From Oscillospiraceae bacterium (GTDB lineage: Bacteria; Bacillota; Clostridia; Oscillospirales; Ruminococcaceae), in assembly GCA_017473015.1 (NCBI GenBank), contig JAFUNP010000009.1, forward strand, positions 1 through 40,930: a DNA stretch of 40,930 bases, given 5' to 3'. Positions 7,384 through 15,101 of the stretch are shown in pieces. Every line of letters starts with the position of its first letter. Position 1 is the first letter of the stretch. The translations under genes were made by a program, and so were the position numbers. The notes under the pieces were generated by a model. It saw only the letters and a list, made by a program, of their open reading frames with translations, ran no database searches and was not told where the DNA came from.

Positions 7384-8559
7384 ATGAAAAATATATTGGA
7401 AAAAATTGTATCTATCCCGTTGACAGTTTTGCTGATGGCATCATTGTGGGGATGCGGCCGGCAACAGCCGGAGCCTGTTCCCACACCGGTACCGCAGACA
7501 AAAGTGCAGTCGCTGATGGAAAAAATGAGCACAAAAGAAAAGGTGGGGCAGTTATTCATCATTCGTCCTGAATCACTGGACAGCAGTCTGTCACCGAACC
7601 AGGCGAACAGCACATACGAACACGGCGTATCGCAGCTGACCGACGAAATGGCAGATACTCTGAAAAATTACCCTGCCGGAGGAGTGGCACTGTTTGGCAA
7701 AAATATATACAGCCCCGACCAGACTGTGCAGTTTATCACAGACCTGCAGACGGCTTCTGACACAGGTATGTTTATAGCCGTAGACGAAGAAGGTGGCAGC
7801 GTGTCCCGACTGGCGGCAAACCATAATTTTGACCTGCCACAGTACAGCAATATCGGTACTTTAGAAAATGAAGAACAGGCACTGGCCATGTACACCGATA
7901 TAGGCAGCTATCTGAGAAAATACGGCTTTAACTTTGATTTTGCTCCGGTGACTGATGTAAACACCAATCCGGACAACATAGTAATAGGCAGCCGTGCATT
8001 TGGCAGTGACCCTGACAAAGTTGCCGGGATGGTGGCCGCTGCTGTAGATGGGCTTCACAAAAGCAATATAATAACCAGCATAAAACATTTTCCCGGTCAC
8101 GGTGACACTGTGGGAGACACTCACAATGGCTTTGTACAGGTGGACAAAACCTGGCAGGAGATGCTGGACTGCGAGATAATTCCTTTTGCCGCCGCTATAG
8201 ACAAAACTGATACTGTGATGGTGGCCCATATTGCCTGTCCTGCTGTAACCGGAGACAATACCCCGGCCAGTCTTTCCCACACTATGATAACAGGAAAACT
8301 GCGCGGCGAACTGGGCTTTGACAGGATAGTAATAACCGATTCCCTGTCTATGAATGCTGTAACCGACAGCTACACTTCCCGGCAGGCAGCTGTTGCTGCA
8401 ATTCAGGCCGGAGCTGATATTCTGTTAATGTCTTATGATTACATCTCCGCTTTTGACGGAGTGTACGCCGCTGTGACTGATGGTATAATCAGCGAAGACA
8501 GGCTGGATGAAAGTGTGGAAAGAATACTGACGCTGAAGGAAAAATACGGAATAATATAA
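7384..8559 (+). CDS. Glycoside hydrolase family 3 beta-N-acetylhexosaminidase, lipoprotein
   Basis: A 391-residue NagZ-like GH3 enzyme. A lipoprotein signal ends at Cys24 (MASLWGC), followed by a Pro-rich spacer, so it should be anchored outside the membrane. The GH3 barrel has KHFPGHG at 234-240, the Asp245/His247 pair (GDTH) used as acid/base in NagZ-type enzymes, and the nucleophile Asp319 (ITDSLSM). It probably removes N-acetylglucosamine from cell-wall fragments or glycans. AGGTAA lies just before the ATG. No promoter is visible between the preceding terminator and this start, so it may depend on readthrough from the YbaK-family gene. Confidence 0.92.
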   Translation: MKNILEKIVSIPLTVLLMASLWGCGRQQPEPVPTPVPQTKVQSLMEKMSTKEKVGQLFIIRPESLDSSLSPNQANSTYEHGVSQLTDEMADTLKNYPAGGVALFGKNIYSPDQTVQFITDLQTASDTGMFIAVDEEGGSVSRLAANHNFDLPQYSNIGTLENEEQALAMYTDIGSYLRKYGFNFDFAPVTDVNTNPDNIVIGSRAFGSDPDKVAGMVAAAVDGLHKSNIITSIKHFPGHGDTVGDTHNGFVQVDKTWQEMLDCEIIPFAAAIDKTDTVMVAHIACPAVTGDNTPASLSHTMITGKLRGELGFDRIVITDSLSMNAVTDSYTSRQAAVAAIQAGADILLMSYDYISAFDGVYAAVTDGIISEDRLDESVERILTLKEKYGII

Positions 8560-8569
8560 TCCATAAACA

Positions 8570-8599
8570 AAAAAGCAAGGTAAAATCACCTTGCTTTTT
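8570..8599. terminator. Two-way terminator between convergent genes
   Basis: AAAAAGCAAGGT and ACCTTGCTTTTT form a perfect 12-base stem around a 6-base loop, between the GH3 gene (plus) and deoD (minus). The A and T runs allow termination in both directions. Confidence 0.9.
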
Positions 8600-8612
8600 A
8601 TTGTTGTTGTGA

Positions 8613-9329
8613 TTATTCAGCGATGGCTGTTTCCAGAGCCAGTTTAATCATGTTGTCCAGTTCTTTTTCTCTTGCTTCCTGAGAAAGAGGCGGCTGGTCA
8701 GGGTTTGCAAAGTTGTTTGCGATGTTCATGATTGTCAGTGCTCTTGTGCGGAACTGGCTGGCCAGTGCATAAAGTGCAACGGCTTCCTGTTCAGAAGCAA
8801 TAACGCCGTATTCGTTCCAGCGTTTTGCTGTTTCAGGTTTATTTTCAAAGTACAGCAGGTCGTTACATACTGTCAGACCTACACGTGCAGGAATATCCAT
8901 TTCTTCTGCCAGTTTTTCTGCCATATAAACCAGTTTGTGGTCTGCAACGGCAGAGAAAGTACCTTCCAGATGAGCGTAGTTCATAAAGGAAGATGTGTAG
9001 CAGCAGCCTTTGGAAATAACCAGTTCACCAACATTTAGAGTTGGTTCATAGCTGCCTGCTGTGCCAACGCGGATAAGTGTTTTACAGCCGTATTCTGTCA
9101 TCAGTTCTCTGGCATAGATGTGGATGGACGGAACCCCCATACCTGTACCCATTACAGAAACAGGAACACCTTTGTATGTACCTGTGTATCCGTACATGCC
9201 GCGTACTTCGTTGAAGCAAACAGCATTTTCCAGGTAAGTTTCAGCGATATATTTTGCTCTCAGAGGGTCGCCAGGAAGAAGGATTCTTTCGGCAATATCG
9301 CCCATTTTTGCACTGATATGCATGCTCAT
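8613..9329 (-). CDS. deoD: DeoD-type purine nucleoside phosphorylase with altered base-site residues
   Basis: A 238-residue hexameric-type (DeoD/PNP) phosphorylase. The phosphate side is kept: His4, Gly20 and Arg24 (LLPGDPLRAKYIAE), Arg43 (EVRGMYGYTG) and Arg87 (IRVGT). From memory of the E. coli and B. subtilis proteins, the base side differs: the usual VEMEA reads SEQEA (Gln181), the catalytic Asp of SDH is Asn205 (IANNF), and the stacking Phe of FSAD is Val154 (VCND). It is probably still a nucleoside phosphorylase, but the base specificity is uncertain. AAGGAG lies 9 bases before the ATG. It is last in an operon with the ThrE-like exporter genes, 34 bases downstream. Confidence 0.85.
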   Translation of the reverse strand: MSMHISAKMGDIAERILLPGDPLRAKYIAETYLENAVCFNEVRGMYGYTGTYKGVPVSVMGTGMGVPSIHIYARELMTEYGCKTLIRVGTAGSYEPTLNVGELVISKGCCYTSSFMNYAHLEGTFSAVADHKLVYMAEKLAEEMDIPARVGLTVCNDLLYFENKPETAKRWNEYGVIASEQEAVALYALASQFRTRALTIMNIANNFANPDQPPLSQEAREKELDNMIKLALETAIAE

Positions 9330-9363
9330 AGTAGTATTCTCCTTTTATATATTATTTTATAAA

Positions 9364-9813
9364 TTAATTCTTAAATTTATTTGTGGTAATAATTCTCACC
9401 ACTGAGCTGACAAGTGATACGCCTACAGCGATAGCACCGGCTACCCCCAGAGTGCTCACCAGCTTTTCCAGAAACATAGGCATGTTGCCCTGAATGCAGT
9501 ACTCCATTGTATAATAGATGCCGCCACCGGGTACCATAGGCAGTATCCCCACAATCAGGAAAACAGTAGACGGTGTTTTGAACACGCGGGCCATAATTTC
9601 GCTGAAAACAGCCACCGAAACAGCTGCCATCAGGTTTTGGAAAATAACCGAACCGGTAGGTGCGCACAACAGATAAACCACCCATGCGATGCCGCCGCCC
9701 ACACAGGCGGCAATGCCTATTTTCAAATCATGAAGGTTATACATTACGCAGAAGCCTGCACAAGCCATAGCAGCATAAATAAAAGGAAGTACATATTCTG
9801 TAACTACAGCCAT
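9364..9813 (-). CDS. Threonine/serine exporter family, small subunit (YjjB/DUF3815 type)
   Basis: A 149-residue integral membrane protein with four or five predicted helices and the family motif 'ILPMVPGGGIYYTMEY'. It corresponds to the C-terminal half of the one-chain exporter ThrE, or to YjjB in split systems. It should pair with the product of the upstream gene to export threonine/serine or, as reported for E. coli YjjPB, a small dicarboxylate. Its ATG overlaps the upstream stop, so translation is coupled. Confidence 0.88.
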   Translation of the reverse strand: MAVVTEYVLPFIYAAMACAGFCVMYNLHDLKIGIAACVGGGIAWVVYLLCAPTGSVIFQNLMAAVSVAVFSEIMARVFKTPSTVFLIVGILPMVPGGGIYYTMEYCIQGNMPMFLEKLVSTLGVAGAIAVGVSLVSSVVRIITTNKFKN

Positions 9814-10589
9814 TATAACACACCTCCGAACAATGTATTGAAACCAGACAATGGCAATGCTATACCAACAGCAATAGCAATGGCTATCAGCATAACCTCT
9901 GCAATTTTATTTGTGCCGGTGATAACATCACCGCTGATAATATCGCGCATAATGTTTGTGATGCCCACACCGGGTACCAGTGTCATAATAGCACCGATGA
10001 TAATCATATCCAGATTGTGTCCCAGACCGGTAACCATACCGATAATCGCCACCACCGCTATAACCATACTGGAGACCAGGTTGGAAAAGAAGATGTTGGC
10101 ATTTACTTTGCCCATATATTTCAGACAGTATTCTGTGGCAAGTCCGGCTATAAACGCTACAATGGCGTCCCCTGTGTCACCGCCCCAGAAATAACAGAAA
10201 AACGCAGAAGCTACACCGTAAGCTATCATAACCTCTGCAAAAGAATACAGTTTGGTTTTATGTATATCGTTCAGTCTTTCATAAATAACCTGAGGGTCAG
10301 GTGTATTTTCACACACCCATCGGCACAGGTCGTTTACTTTGTGCAAACGGCTCATGTTCTGTGCTATGGAAGTAACACGCTCCAGCTGAGTCATGGCTTT
10401 GCCGTCATCGCCGGGAATGGTTACGATAATTGTGGCCGGAATAGCAAAAATCTGCGCATCTTCTATTCCATAGGCGCGCATAAAAAAGCCTATGGCCTGT
10501 TCCACGCGGTAGATTTCACCGCCGTTTTCCAGCAGACCTCGGCCCAATTTACAGGCGCAGTCCAGGAGCTATTCTTTACTGTATGTCAT
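9813..10589 (-). pseudogene. Threonine/serine exporter family, large subunit (YjjP/DUF1212), with an in-frame TAG at codon 7
   Basis: The N-terminal half of a split ThrE-type exporter. The cytoplasmic part (LLENGGEIYRVEQAIGFFMRAYG) is followed by five helices and 'MTLVPGVGITNIMRDIISGD'. A well-placed start at 10587-10589, with AGAGG 4 bases upstream, reads M T Y S K E and then TAG (10569-10571), then stays in frame as 'LLDCACKLGRGLLENGGEIY', which looks like normal family sequence. The longest frame after the TAG starts at a TTG at 10547 with no ribosome binding site. The gene is probably inactivated, or poorly re-initiated. CAG to TAG would explain it. Confidence 0.75.
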
Positions 10590-10678
10590 AAAACCTCTTG
10601 ATATTGATTTATTATAAAAATTAGTATATACTGTTGTTAGGTTAATTTTAATTGTAACATAAAGGTGAAAAATAAACA

Positions 10679-10852
10679 ATGATAAAATACGCTGTACCAA
10701 AAGGAAATGAAACCTGCTGCCATATATGCAAGGTATGCCAGAATCCATGCAAGCACAAAGGTGACTGCAGCGGCGCATGTGCCGGTTGCCCTCATCCATG
10801 CTGGCTGGACTGGAAAAATTACAAAAAAACATGGGAATTCATGGATGATTAA
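10679..10852 (+). CDS. 57-residue cysteine-rich protein
   Basis: A short plus-strand frame from ATG 10679 to TAA 10850-10852 with nine Cys at residues 13, 14, 17, 20, 24, 30, 34, 37 and 41 (for example ETCCHICKVCQNPC), ending in an aromatic, basic tail. AAAGGTG lies about 11 bases upstream and a terminator follows at once. The Cys spacing suggests a metal- or cluster-binding mini-protein. There is no signal peptide, so it should be cytoplasmic. I do not recognise the family. It is divergent from the exporter operon. Confidence 0.65.
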   Translation: MIKYAVPKGNETCCHICKVCQNPCKHKGDCSGACAGCPHPCWLDWKNYKKTWEFMDD

Positions 10853-10873
10853 ACAGGTGTTTTTCACCTGTTT
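10851..10873 (+). terminator. Terminator of the cysteine-rich protein gene
   Basis: AAACAGGTG and CACCTGTTT form a 9-base stem around a 5-base loop, followed by more T. It overlaps the stop codon of the small gene, which supports that gene being real. Confidence 0.85.
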
Positions 10874-10941
10874 TTTTATTTATCTGCAATAACTGCAGAC
10901 AACACGGACATCATTTCCCACACAAAATATTTCTGCATATA

Positions 10942-10970
10942 AAAAGCACTGTGAAAATCACAGTGCTTTT
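10942..10970 (-). terminator. Terminator of the amidase gene
   Basis: AAAAGCACTGTG and CACAGTGCTTTT form a perfect 12-base stem around a 5-base loop, 5 bases after the amidase stop. Confidence 0.88.
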
Positions 10971-10974
10971 CTGT

Positions 10975-12261
10975 TTAATTCTGTCCTAATATATGTATCA
11001 GTCTGGGGTAGGTGTAAATATATGCGCTGAGAGGATAATTCCACCTGTCTGCAGTGTTTGAAGCCACTGTAATATCAATCATATTTCCGTTCCGGTCATA
11101 CACTGTATCTGTCACCACCAGCGAATGGCGCCAGTCATTGTATGCGCCCACCTGAATAACATCACCTTTTTCAGCATATTCCAGCCGCAGGTCCGCCTGG
11201 CAGATAAGACCGTTGGAGCGGTTTATTGTGGCGTAGGTGTAGAAAGGGTCAACACCTGTCCATGAATATGAACGACCGGTGGCAGTTTGTTTTGTATTCA
11301 GCGTCCGTGAATAAAATTTCCACTGTGACTCCCCGTAACCGCTGTAATCCATATCTATACCGCCGGCATAAATACACTGGCTGGCAAAATTCTGGCAGTT
11401 GCCGCCGTAATCATCATATGCCAGATAGTTACCGGTGTAATTCCTCTGATTGCACCACTGGCGGGCATATTCCACAGCAGCATCACGGTCATAGGCTGTG
11501 TTTTTCACTTCAATATCCTCCGGAGGATTACCTGTGGAGATTTTCAGTACTTCTTTATTTTCCAGCGCATCAGCAGTGATTAGTTCCACCGTTTTTTCAG
11601 CCCTGGCTGTATAATCTGCGCCTGAAGCGTTCTCCCAGCCTTCTACAGCCAGCAGGAAGAAATCTTCCTCCTGTTCATGGCTTTTTATCAGCCAGCTTCC
11701 GTCGGTTTCCTCCAGCACAAATTTATGATTTATGTTGTAACTGCAGGAATCTTCAGTCAGGTGCTGAAATCGCTGTACATTTTCTTCAGTGAGATAAACA
11801 GTCACTGTGCTCCCTGATACTTTCACTTCGCTGATATTATAGCTCACAGATGCATAGCTGAGAGTCAGGTCCAGATGAGACATTTTTCTTATTTCCACAA
11901 GTATTTTTTGAGCAGCCATATTTATATACCGGCTTTTATCCTGTTTTGTGAACAGGCCAGATATATCTTGTGCTTCAAGTGTACACAATGTATCAGCATA
12001 ATTGCGGGCATAGGCTGCAAGCAGTTCCTTCTGTCTTTCATTCAGTATGCCTGTGCGGTCATTTACTGCCACATTTACTTCCACATCTTTAGCAGAAGCA
12101 GTGCCGGGAAGGCTCACTGCTGTCTGTGCCCGTGCGGAAGAGTCCGCAGTATAATATTCACTGTGGATATAACCATTCCACACCCACATCCCTGCTATAA
12201 AGGAAAAAAGCAGAATAAGGAGTATTTTCATAAGTTTATTATTTCTGCTGTTCACGCTCAT
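10975..12261 (-). CDS. Membrane-anchored protein with a C-terminal amidase domain (Amidase_6 type)
   Basis: A 428-residue protein. One N-terminal helix (residues 10-30, KLMKILLILLFSFIAGMWVW) acts as anchor or signal. Residues about 60-245 are an uncharacterised extracellular part. The C-terminal 180 residues form a papain-like amidase: 'YDRDAAVEYARQWC' opens it, with candidate catalytic Cys289 (GGNCQNFASQ), His379 (WRHSLV) and Asn402 (ASNTADRW). Such domains are thought to act on the cell wall or on peptide bonds outside the cell; the substrate is unknown. It is a single-gene unit between two terminators. Confidence 0.85.
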   Translation of the reverse strand: MSVNSRNNKLMKILLILLFSFIAGMWVWNGYIHSEYYTADSSARAQTAVSLPGTASAKDVEVNVAVNDRTGILNERQKELLAAYARNYADTLCTLEAQDISGLFTKQDKSRYINMAAQKILVEIRKMSHLDLTLSYASVSYNISEVKVSGSTVTVYLTEENVQRFQHLTEDSCSYNINHKFVLEETDGSWLIKSHEQEEDFFLLAVEGWENASGADYTARAEKTVELITADALENKEVLKISTGNPPEDIEVKNTAYDRDAAVEYARQWCNQRNYTGNYLAYDDYGGNCQNFASQCIYAGGIDMDYSGYGESQWKFYSRTLNTKQTATGRSYSWTGVDPFYTYATINRSNGLICQADLRLEYAEKGDVIQVGAYNDWRHSLVVTDTVYDRNGNMIDITVASNTADRWNYPLSAYIYTYPRLIHILGQN

Positions 12262-12350
12262 ACCTCAAAATTATACAAATTCTTTTATAATACGCATATT
12301 GTAACATATTCCGACTGATTATGTGTGACTATAAAATGAACTTATACAAA

Positions 12351-12379
12351 AAAAGATGCAGATTAACTCTGCATCTTTT
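12351..12379 (-). terminator. Terminator after pnp
   Basis: AAAAGATGCAGA and TCTGCATCTTTT form a perfect 12-base stem around a 5-base loop, 11 bases after the pnp stop. It closes the whole translation gene block. Confidence 0.9.
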
Positions 12380-12390
12380 GGTTTATCTGT

Positions 12391-14499
12391 TTATTTGCCT
12401 TCTTTTTTGGCATTGATTTTTGCGATAGCATCTTTTCTGGACAGATTGATTCTGTTCTGGTCATCAATTTCTGTAACCATTACCAGGATTTCGTCACCAA
12501 CATTTACAACGTCTTCAACTTTTGCCACGCGTTTTTCATCCAGCTTGGAGATATGAACCATACCTTCTTTACCTGGAGCGATTTCAACGAATGCGCCGAA
12601 GCTCATCAGTCTTGTAACCACACCTTTGTAGATAGCGCCGATTTCTGGGTCTTCTACAATAGTTTTGATAATGAAGTAAGCTTTGTTCAGGTTGTCTGCA
12701 TCCAGACCGCTGATAAATACGCTGCCGTCATCTTCGATGTCAATCTGTACATCACATTCGGCACAGATTTTCTGGATAACTTTACCGCCCTTACCGATAA
12801 CATCTTTAATCTTATCCGGGTCAATCTTCATGGATTTCATTTTTGGAGCATATTTGGACAGTTCTGCTCTTGGTTCGGCGATAACAGGAGCCATAATGTC
12901 ATCCAGGATATGCAGTCTTGCTTTGCGGCATTTTTCAAATGCTTCTTCGATAATTTCGTATGTCAGACCATCTACTTTGATGTCAACCTGAATAGCTGTG
13001 ATACCTTTATGTGTACCGCCAACTTTAAAGTCCATATCGCCGTGGAAGTCTTCCAGGCCCTGAATATCCAGCATTGTCATCCAGCGGTCGCCTTCTGTGA
13101 TAAGACCACAGGAGATACCTGCAACAGGTGCTTTGATTGGTACACCTGCATCCATCAGAGCCAGTGTGGAGCCACAGATGGAAGCCTGGGATGTGGAACC
13201 GTTGGAAGAAAGAACTTCGGAAACAACGCGGATTACGTATGGGAATTCTTCCTGAGATGGCAGAACAGGTACCAGGGCTCTTTCAGCCAGAGCACCGTGA
13301 CCGATTTCACGACGGCCTGGGCTTCTTGGAGCGCGTGCTTCACCAACAGAGTATGGTGGGAAGTTGTACTGGTGCATGTATTTCTTTTCGTAGATGTCCT
13401 GCAGACCGTCAATCAGCTGACCGTCTTTCATTGTGCCCAGTGTTGCAACGGACAAAACCTGTGTCTGACCGCGTGTGAACATACCTGAACCGTGAACTCT
13501 TGGCAGCAGACCTACTTCGGCAGACAGAGGACGGATTTCGTTGATACCACGGCCGTCTACGCGTTTGCCTTCATCCAGCAGCCAGCGACGAACTACAAAT
13601 TTCTGCAGCTTGTACATACATTCGTCAATCATGCCTTCCATTTCTGGATATTCAGCATCGAATTTTTCGTGTACTTCTGTGTAGATTGGGTTCAGTCTTG
13701 CTTCGCGGATGTTTTTGTCATCTGTATCCAGAGCAAATTTTACTTTGTCCAGAGCAAATTCTTTGATTGCTTCAAACATATCGTGGTCAACTTCGATATG
13801 CTGGAATTCATATTTTGGTTTACCGATTTCTGCAACGATTTCGTTTACGAAAGCGATAAACTTTTTGATTTCTTCGTGGCCAGCTCTGATAGCGTTCAGC
13901 ATTGTTGTTTCATCAACTTCACTTGCGCCTGCTTCAATCATAACCACTTTTTCCTGGCTGCAAACCAGTGTCAGGTCCAGTTTGTTTGTTTCTTTCTGTT
14001 TTGCGTTTGGCATCAGAACGATTTCGCCGTCTACCAGACCAACAGAGATACCGCCGATAGGACCGTTGAATGGAACGTCGGAAATGCATGTAGCGATGAT
14101 AGCACCCAGCATACCCACGATTTCAGGGTCACAGTCAGGTTCTACAGACATAACTGTCATAACGATGGAAACATCGTTTCTCATATCTTTAGGGAACAGA
14201 GGACGCATTGGTCTGTCAACCACACGGCTGGACAGAACAGCGCTTTCACCTGGGCGGCCTTCTCTTCTCAGGAAGGAGCCTGGGATTCTGCCTACAGCGT
14301 AGATTTTTTCTTCAAAATCTACAGACAGAGGGAAAAAGTCAATGCCGTCTCTTGGGTTTGGTGCCATAGTAACGTTTGCAAGAACTACTGTGTCACCGTA
14401 GCGTACCAGACAGGAGCCGTTGGACAGTGCGCACATTTTGCCTGTTTCAACTGTCAGCTTTCTGCCGGCAAACATAGTTTCAAATACTTTGAAGCTCAT
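12391..14499 (-). CDS. pnp: Polyribonucleotide nucleotidyltransferase (PNPase)
   Basis: A 702-residue phosphate-dependent 3'-5' exoribonuclease of mRNA decay. It has two RNase PH-like domains with an all-helical linker, a KH domain (VIGKGGKVIQKI, about residue 565) and a C-terminal S1 domain (YKGVVTRLMSFGAFVEI). Motifs such as 'RREGRPGESAVLSSRVVDRP' and 'YNFPPYSVGEARAP' are typical, and the length is normal. AAGGAG lies before the ATG. It follows rpsO, with a long hairpin between them that may be the point of self-control. Confidence 0.98.
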   Translation of the reverse strand: MSFKVFETMFAGRKLTVETGKMCALSNGSCLVRYGDTVVLANVTMAPNPRDGIDFFPLSVDFEEKIYAVGRIPGSFLRREGRPGESAVLSSRVVDRPMRPLFPKDMRNDVSIVMTVMSVEPDCDPEIVGMLGAIIATCISDVPFNGPIGGISVGLVDGEIVLMPNAKQKETNKLDLTLVCSQEKVVMIEAGASEVDETTMLNAIRAGHEEIKKFIAFVNEIVAEIGKPKYEFQHIEVDHDMFEAIKEFALDKVKFALDTDDKNIREARLNPIYTEVHEKFDAEYPEMEGMIDECMYKLQKFVVRRWLLDEGKRVDGRGINEIRPLSAEVGLLPRVHGSGMFTRGQTQVLSVATLGTMKDGQLIDGLQDIYEKKYMHQYNFPPYSVGEARAPRSPGRREIGHGALAERALVPVLPSQEEFPYVIRVVSEVLSSNGSTSQASICGSTLALMDAGVPIKAPVAGISCGLITEGDRWMTMLDIQGLEDFHGDMDFKVGGTHKGITAIQVDIKVDGLTYEIIEEAFEKCRKARLHILDDIMAPVIAEPRAELSKYAPKMKSMKIDPDKIKDVIGKGGKVIQKICAECDVQIDIEDDGSVFISGLDADNLNKAYFIIKTIVEDPEIGAIYKGVVTRLMSFGAFVEIAPGKEGMVHISKLDEKRVAKVEDVVNVGDEILVMVTEIDDQNRINLSRKDAIAKINAKKEGK

Positions 14500-14531
14500 T
14501 TTATTCTCCTTGTTAAAAATTTTGTGTTTTC

Positions 14532-14622
14532 GGCAAGAGAGATTATATTTTTAGCAATGAGTTCAGCATTTACCATAAGGTAAACACTCAAGTTACTGCT
14601 AAATATAATATCCTCCCTTGCC
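14532..14622 (-). ncRNA. Long hairpin in the pnp leader
   Basis: An imperfect inverted repeat with arms of 43 and 44 bases (14532-14574 and 14579-14622) and a 4-base loop lies between rpsO and pnp. Arm ends GGCAAG/CTTGCC and loop-side GGTAAA/TTTACC pair exactly; a few bulges lie between. In the mRNA this makes a long double strand 32 bases before the pnp start. In E. coli a hairpin in the same place is cut by RNase III and lets PNPase control itself; a similar role here is inference. A short insertion element could look the same. Confidence 0.65.
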
Positions 14623-14648
14623 AGTTACCGCTATAATTACAGACTGAA

Positions 14649-14670
14649 AGGCAGATGTTACCATCTGCCT
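14649..14670 (-). terminator. Hairpin after rpsO, weak terminator
   Basis: AGGCAGATG and CATCTGCCT form a perfect 9-base stem around a 4-base loop, 16 bases after the rpsO stop. Only three T follow it on the minus strand, so part of the transcription probably continues into pnp. Confidence 0.6.
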
Positions 14671-14686
14671 TATATCTTTGTGTAAA

Positions 14687-14941
14687 TTATTTACGCAGAC
14701 CCAGTTTAGCAACGATTGCACGGTATCTTTCGATATCTGTTTTCTGCAGGTATGCCAGCAGGTTACGACGGCGACCTACCATTTTGAACAGACCACGACG
14801 GGAGTGATGGTCCTGTTTGTTGGATTTCAGGTGTTCTGTCAGATGGTTGATTCTTGCTGTCAGCAGAGCAATCTGTACTTCTGGAGAACCTGTGTCACCT
14901 TCATGTGTTGCGTATTTTGCGATAATTTCCTGTTTGTTCAT
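14687..14941 (-). CDS. rpsO: Ribosomal protein uS15
   Basis: An 84-residue small-subunit protein that binds the central domain of 16S rRNA. The signature runs through '[19 protein letters not shown]', '[18 protein letters not shown]' and '[12 protein letters not shown]'. I choose ATG 14941 because AAAGGTG ends 9 bases before it; the upstream GTG at 14953 is part of that ribosome binding site. It has its own promoter at 15049-15077 and a leader of about 100 bases. In several bacteria S15 represses its own mRNA through the leader. Confidence 0.97.
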   Translation of the reverse strand: MNKQEIIAKYATHEGDTGSPEVQIALLTARINHLTEHLKSNKQDHHSRRGLFKMVGRRRNLLAYLQKTDIERYRAIVAKLGLRK

Positions 14942-15041
14942 AGTTGTTTTCACCTTTCTTTTATTTATCGTGCCTGCAAACCAGCATAGGGCTGGTGAAT
15001 ACCGGATACGGTTTTATACCCCTGCACCGATTTGTAGGTCA
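14942..15041 (-). promoter_or_regulatory. rpsO leader, possible S15 autoregulatory RNA
   Basis: The untranslated leader expected from the promoter above contains a perfect small hairpin ACCAGC-CCTAT-GCTGGT and a CCGTATCCGG element close to the ribosome binding site. S15 leaders are known regulatory RNAs, but I cannot match this one to a known class by eye. Confidence 0.4.
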
Positions 15042-15048
15042 CTATAGA

Positions 15049-15077
15049 ATTATATCATTAAAACTATAATTTGTAAA
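15049..15077 (-). promoter_or_regulatory. rpsO promoter
   Basis: On the minus strand TTTACA (15072-15077), a 17-base spacer and TATAAT (15049-15054) lie just after the end of ribF. No terminator separates ribF from it, so rpsO-pnp may also be read from the nusA operon. Confidence 0.75.
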
Positions 15078-15101
15078 GTATATTATATGTGAATTTTCCC
15101 A

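Noticed and set aside
439-10589. Reassignment of TAG to an amino acid
   Set aside because: TAG is the natural stop of at least five genes in the window, and conserved genes such as infB and pnp have no in-frame TAG.
10569-10832. An 87-codon minus-strand frame ending in MTYSKE
   Set aside because: Only its last six codons matter, as the real start of the ThrE-like gene before the TAG; the rest is antisense to the cysteine-rich protein gene.
12553-14583. Long plus-strand open frames opposite pnp
   Set aside because: Their translations are Phe/Cys/His-rich shadows of a certain gene with perfect PNPase motifs.
14942-14953. GTG start four codons upstream for rpsO
   Set aside because: That GTG is part of the AAAGGTG ribosome binding site for the ATG at 14941.
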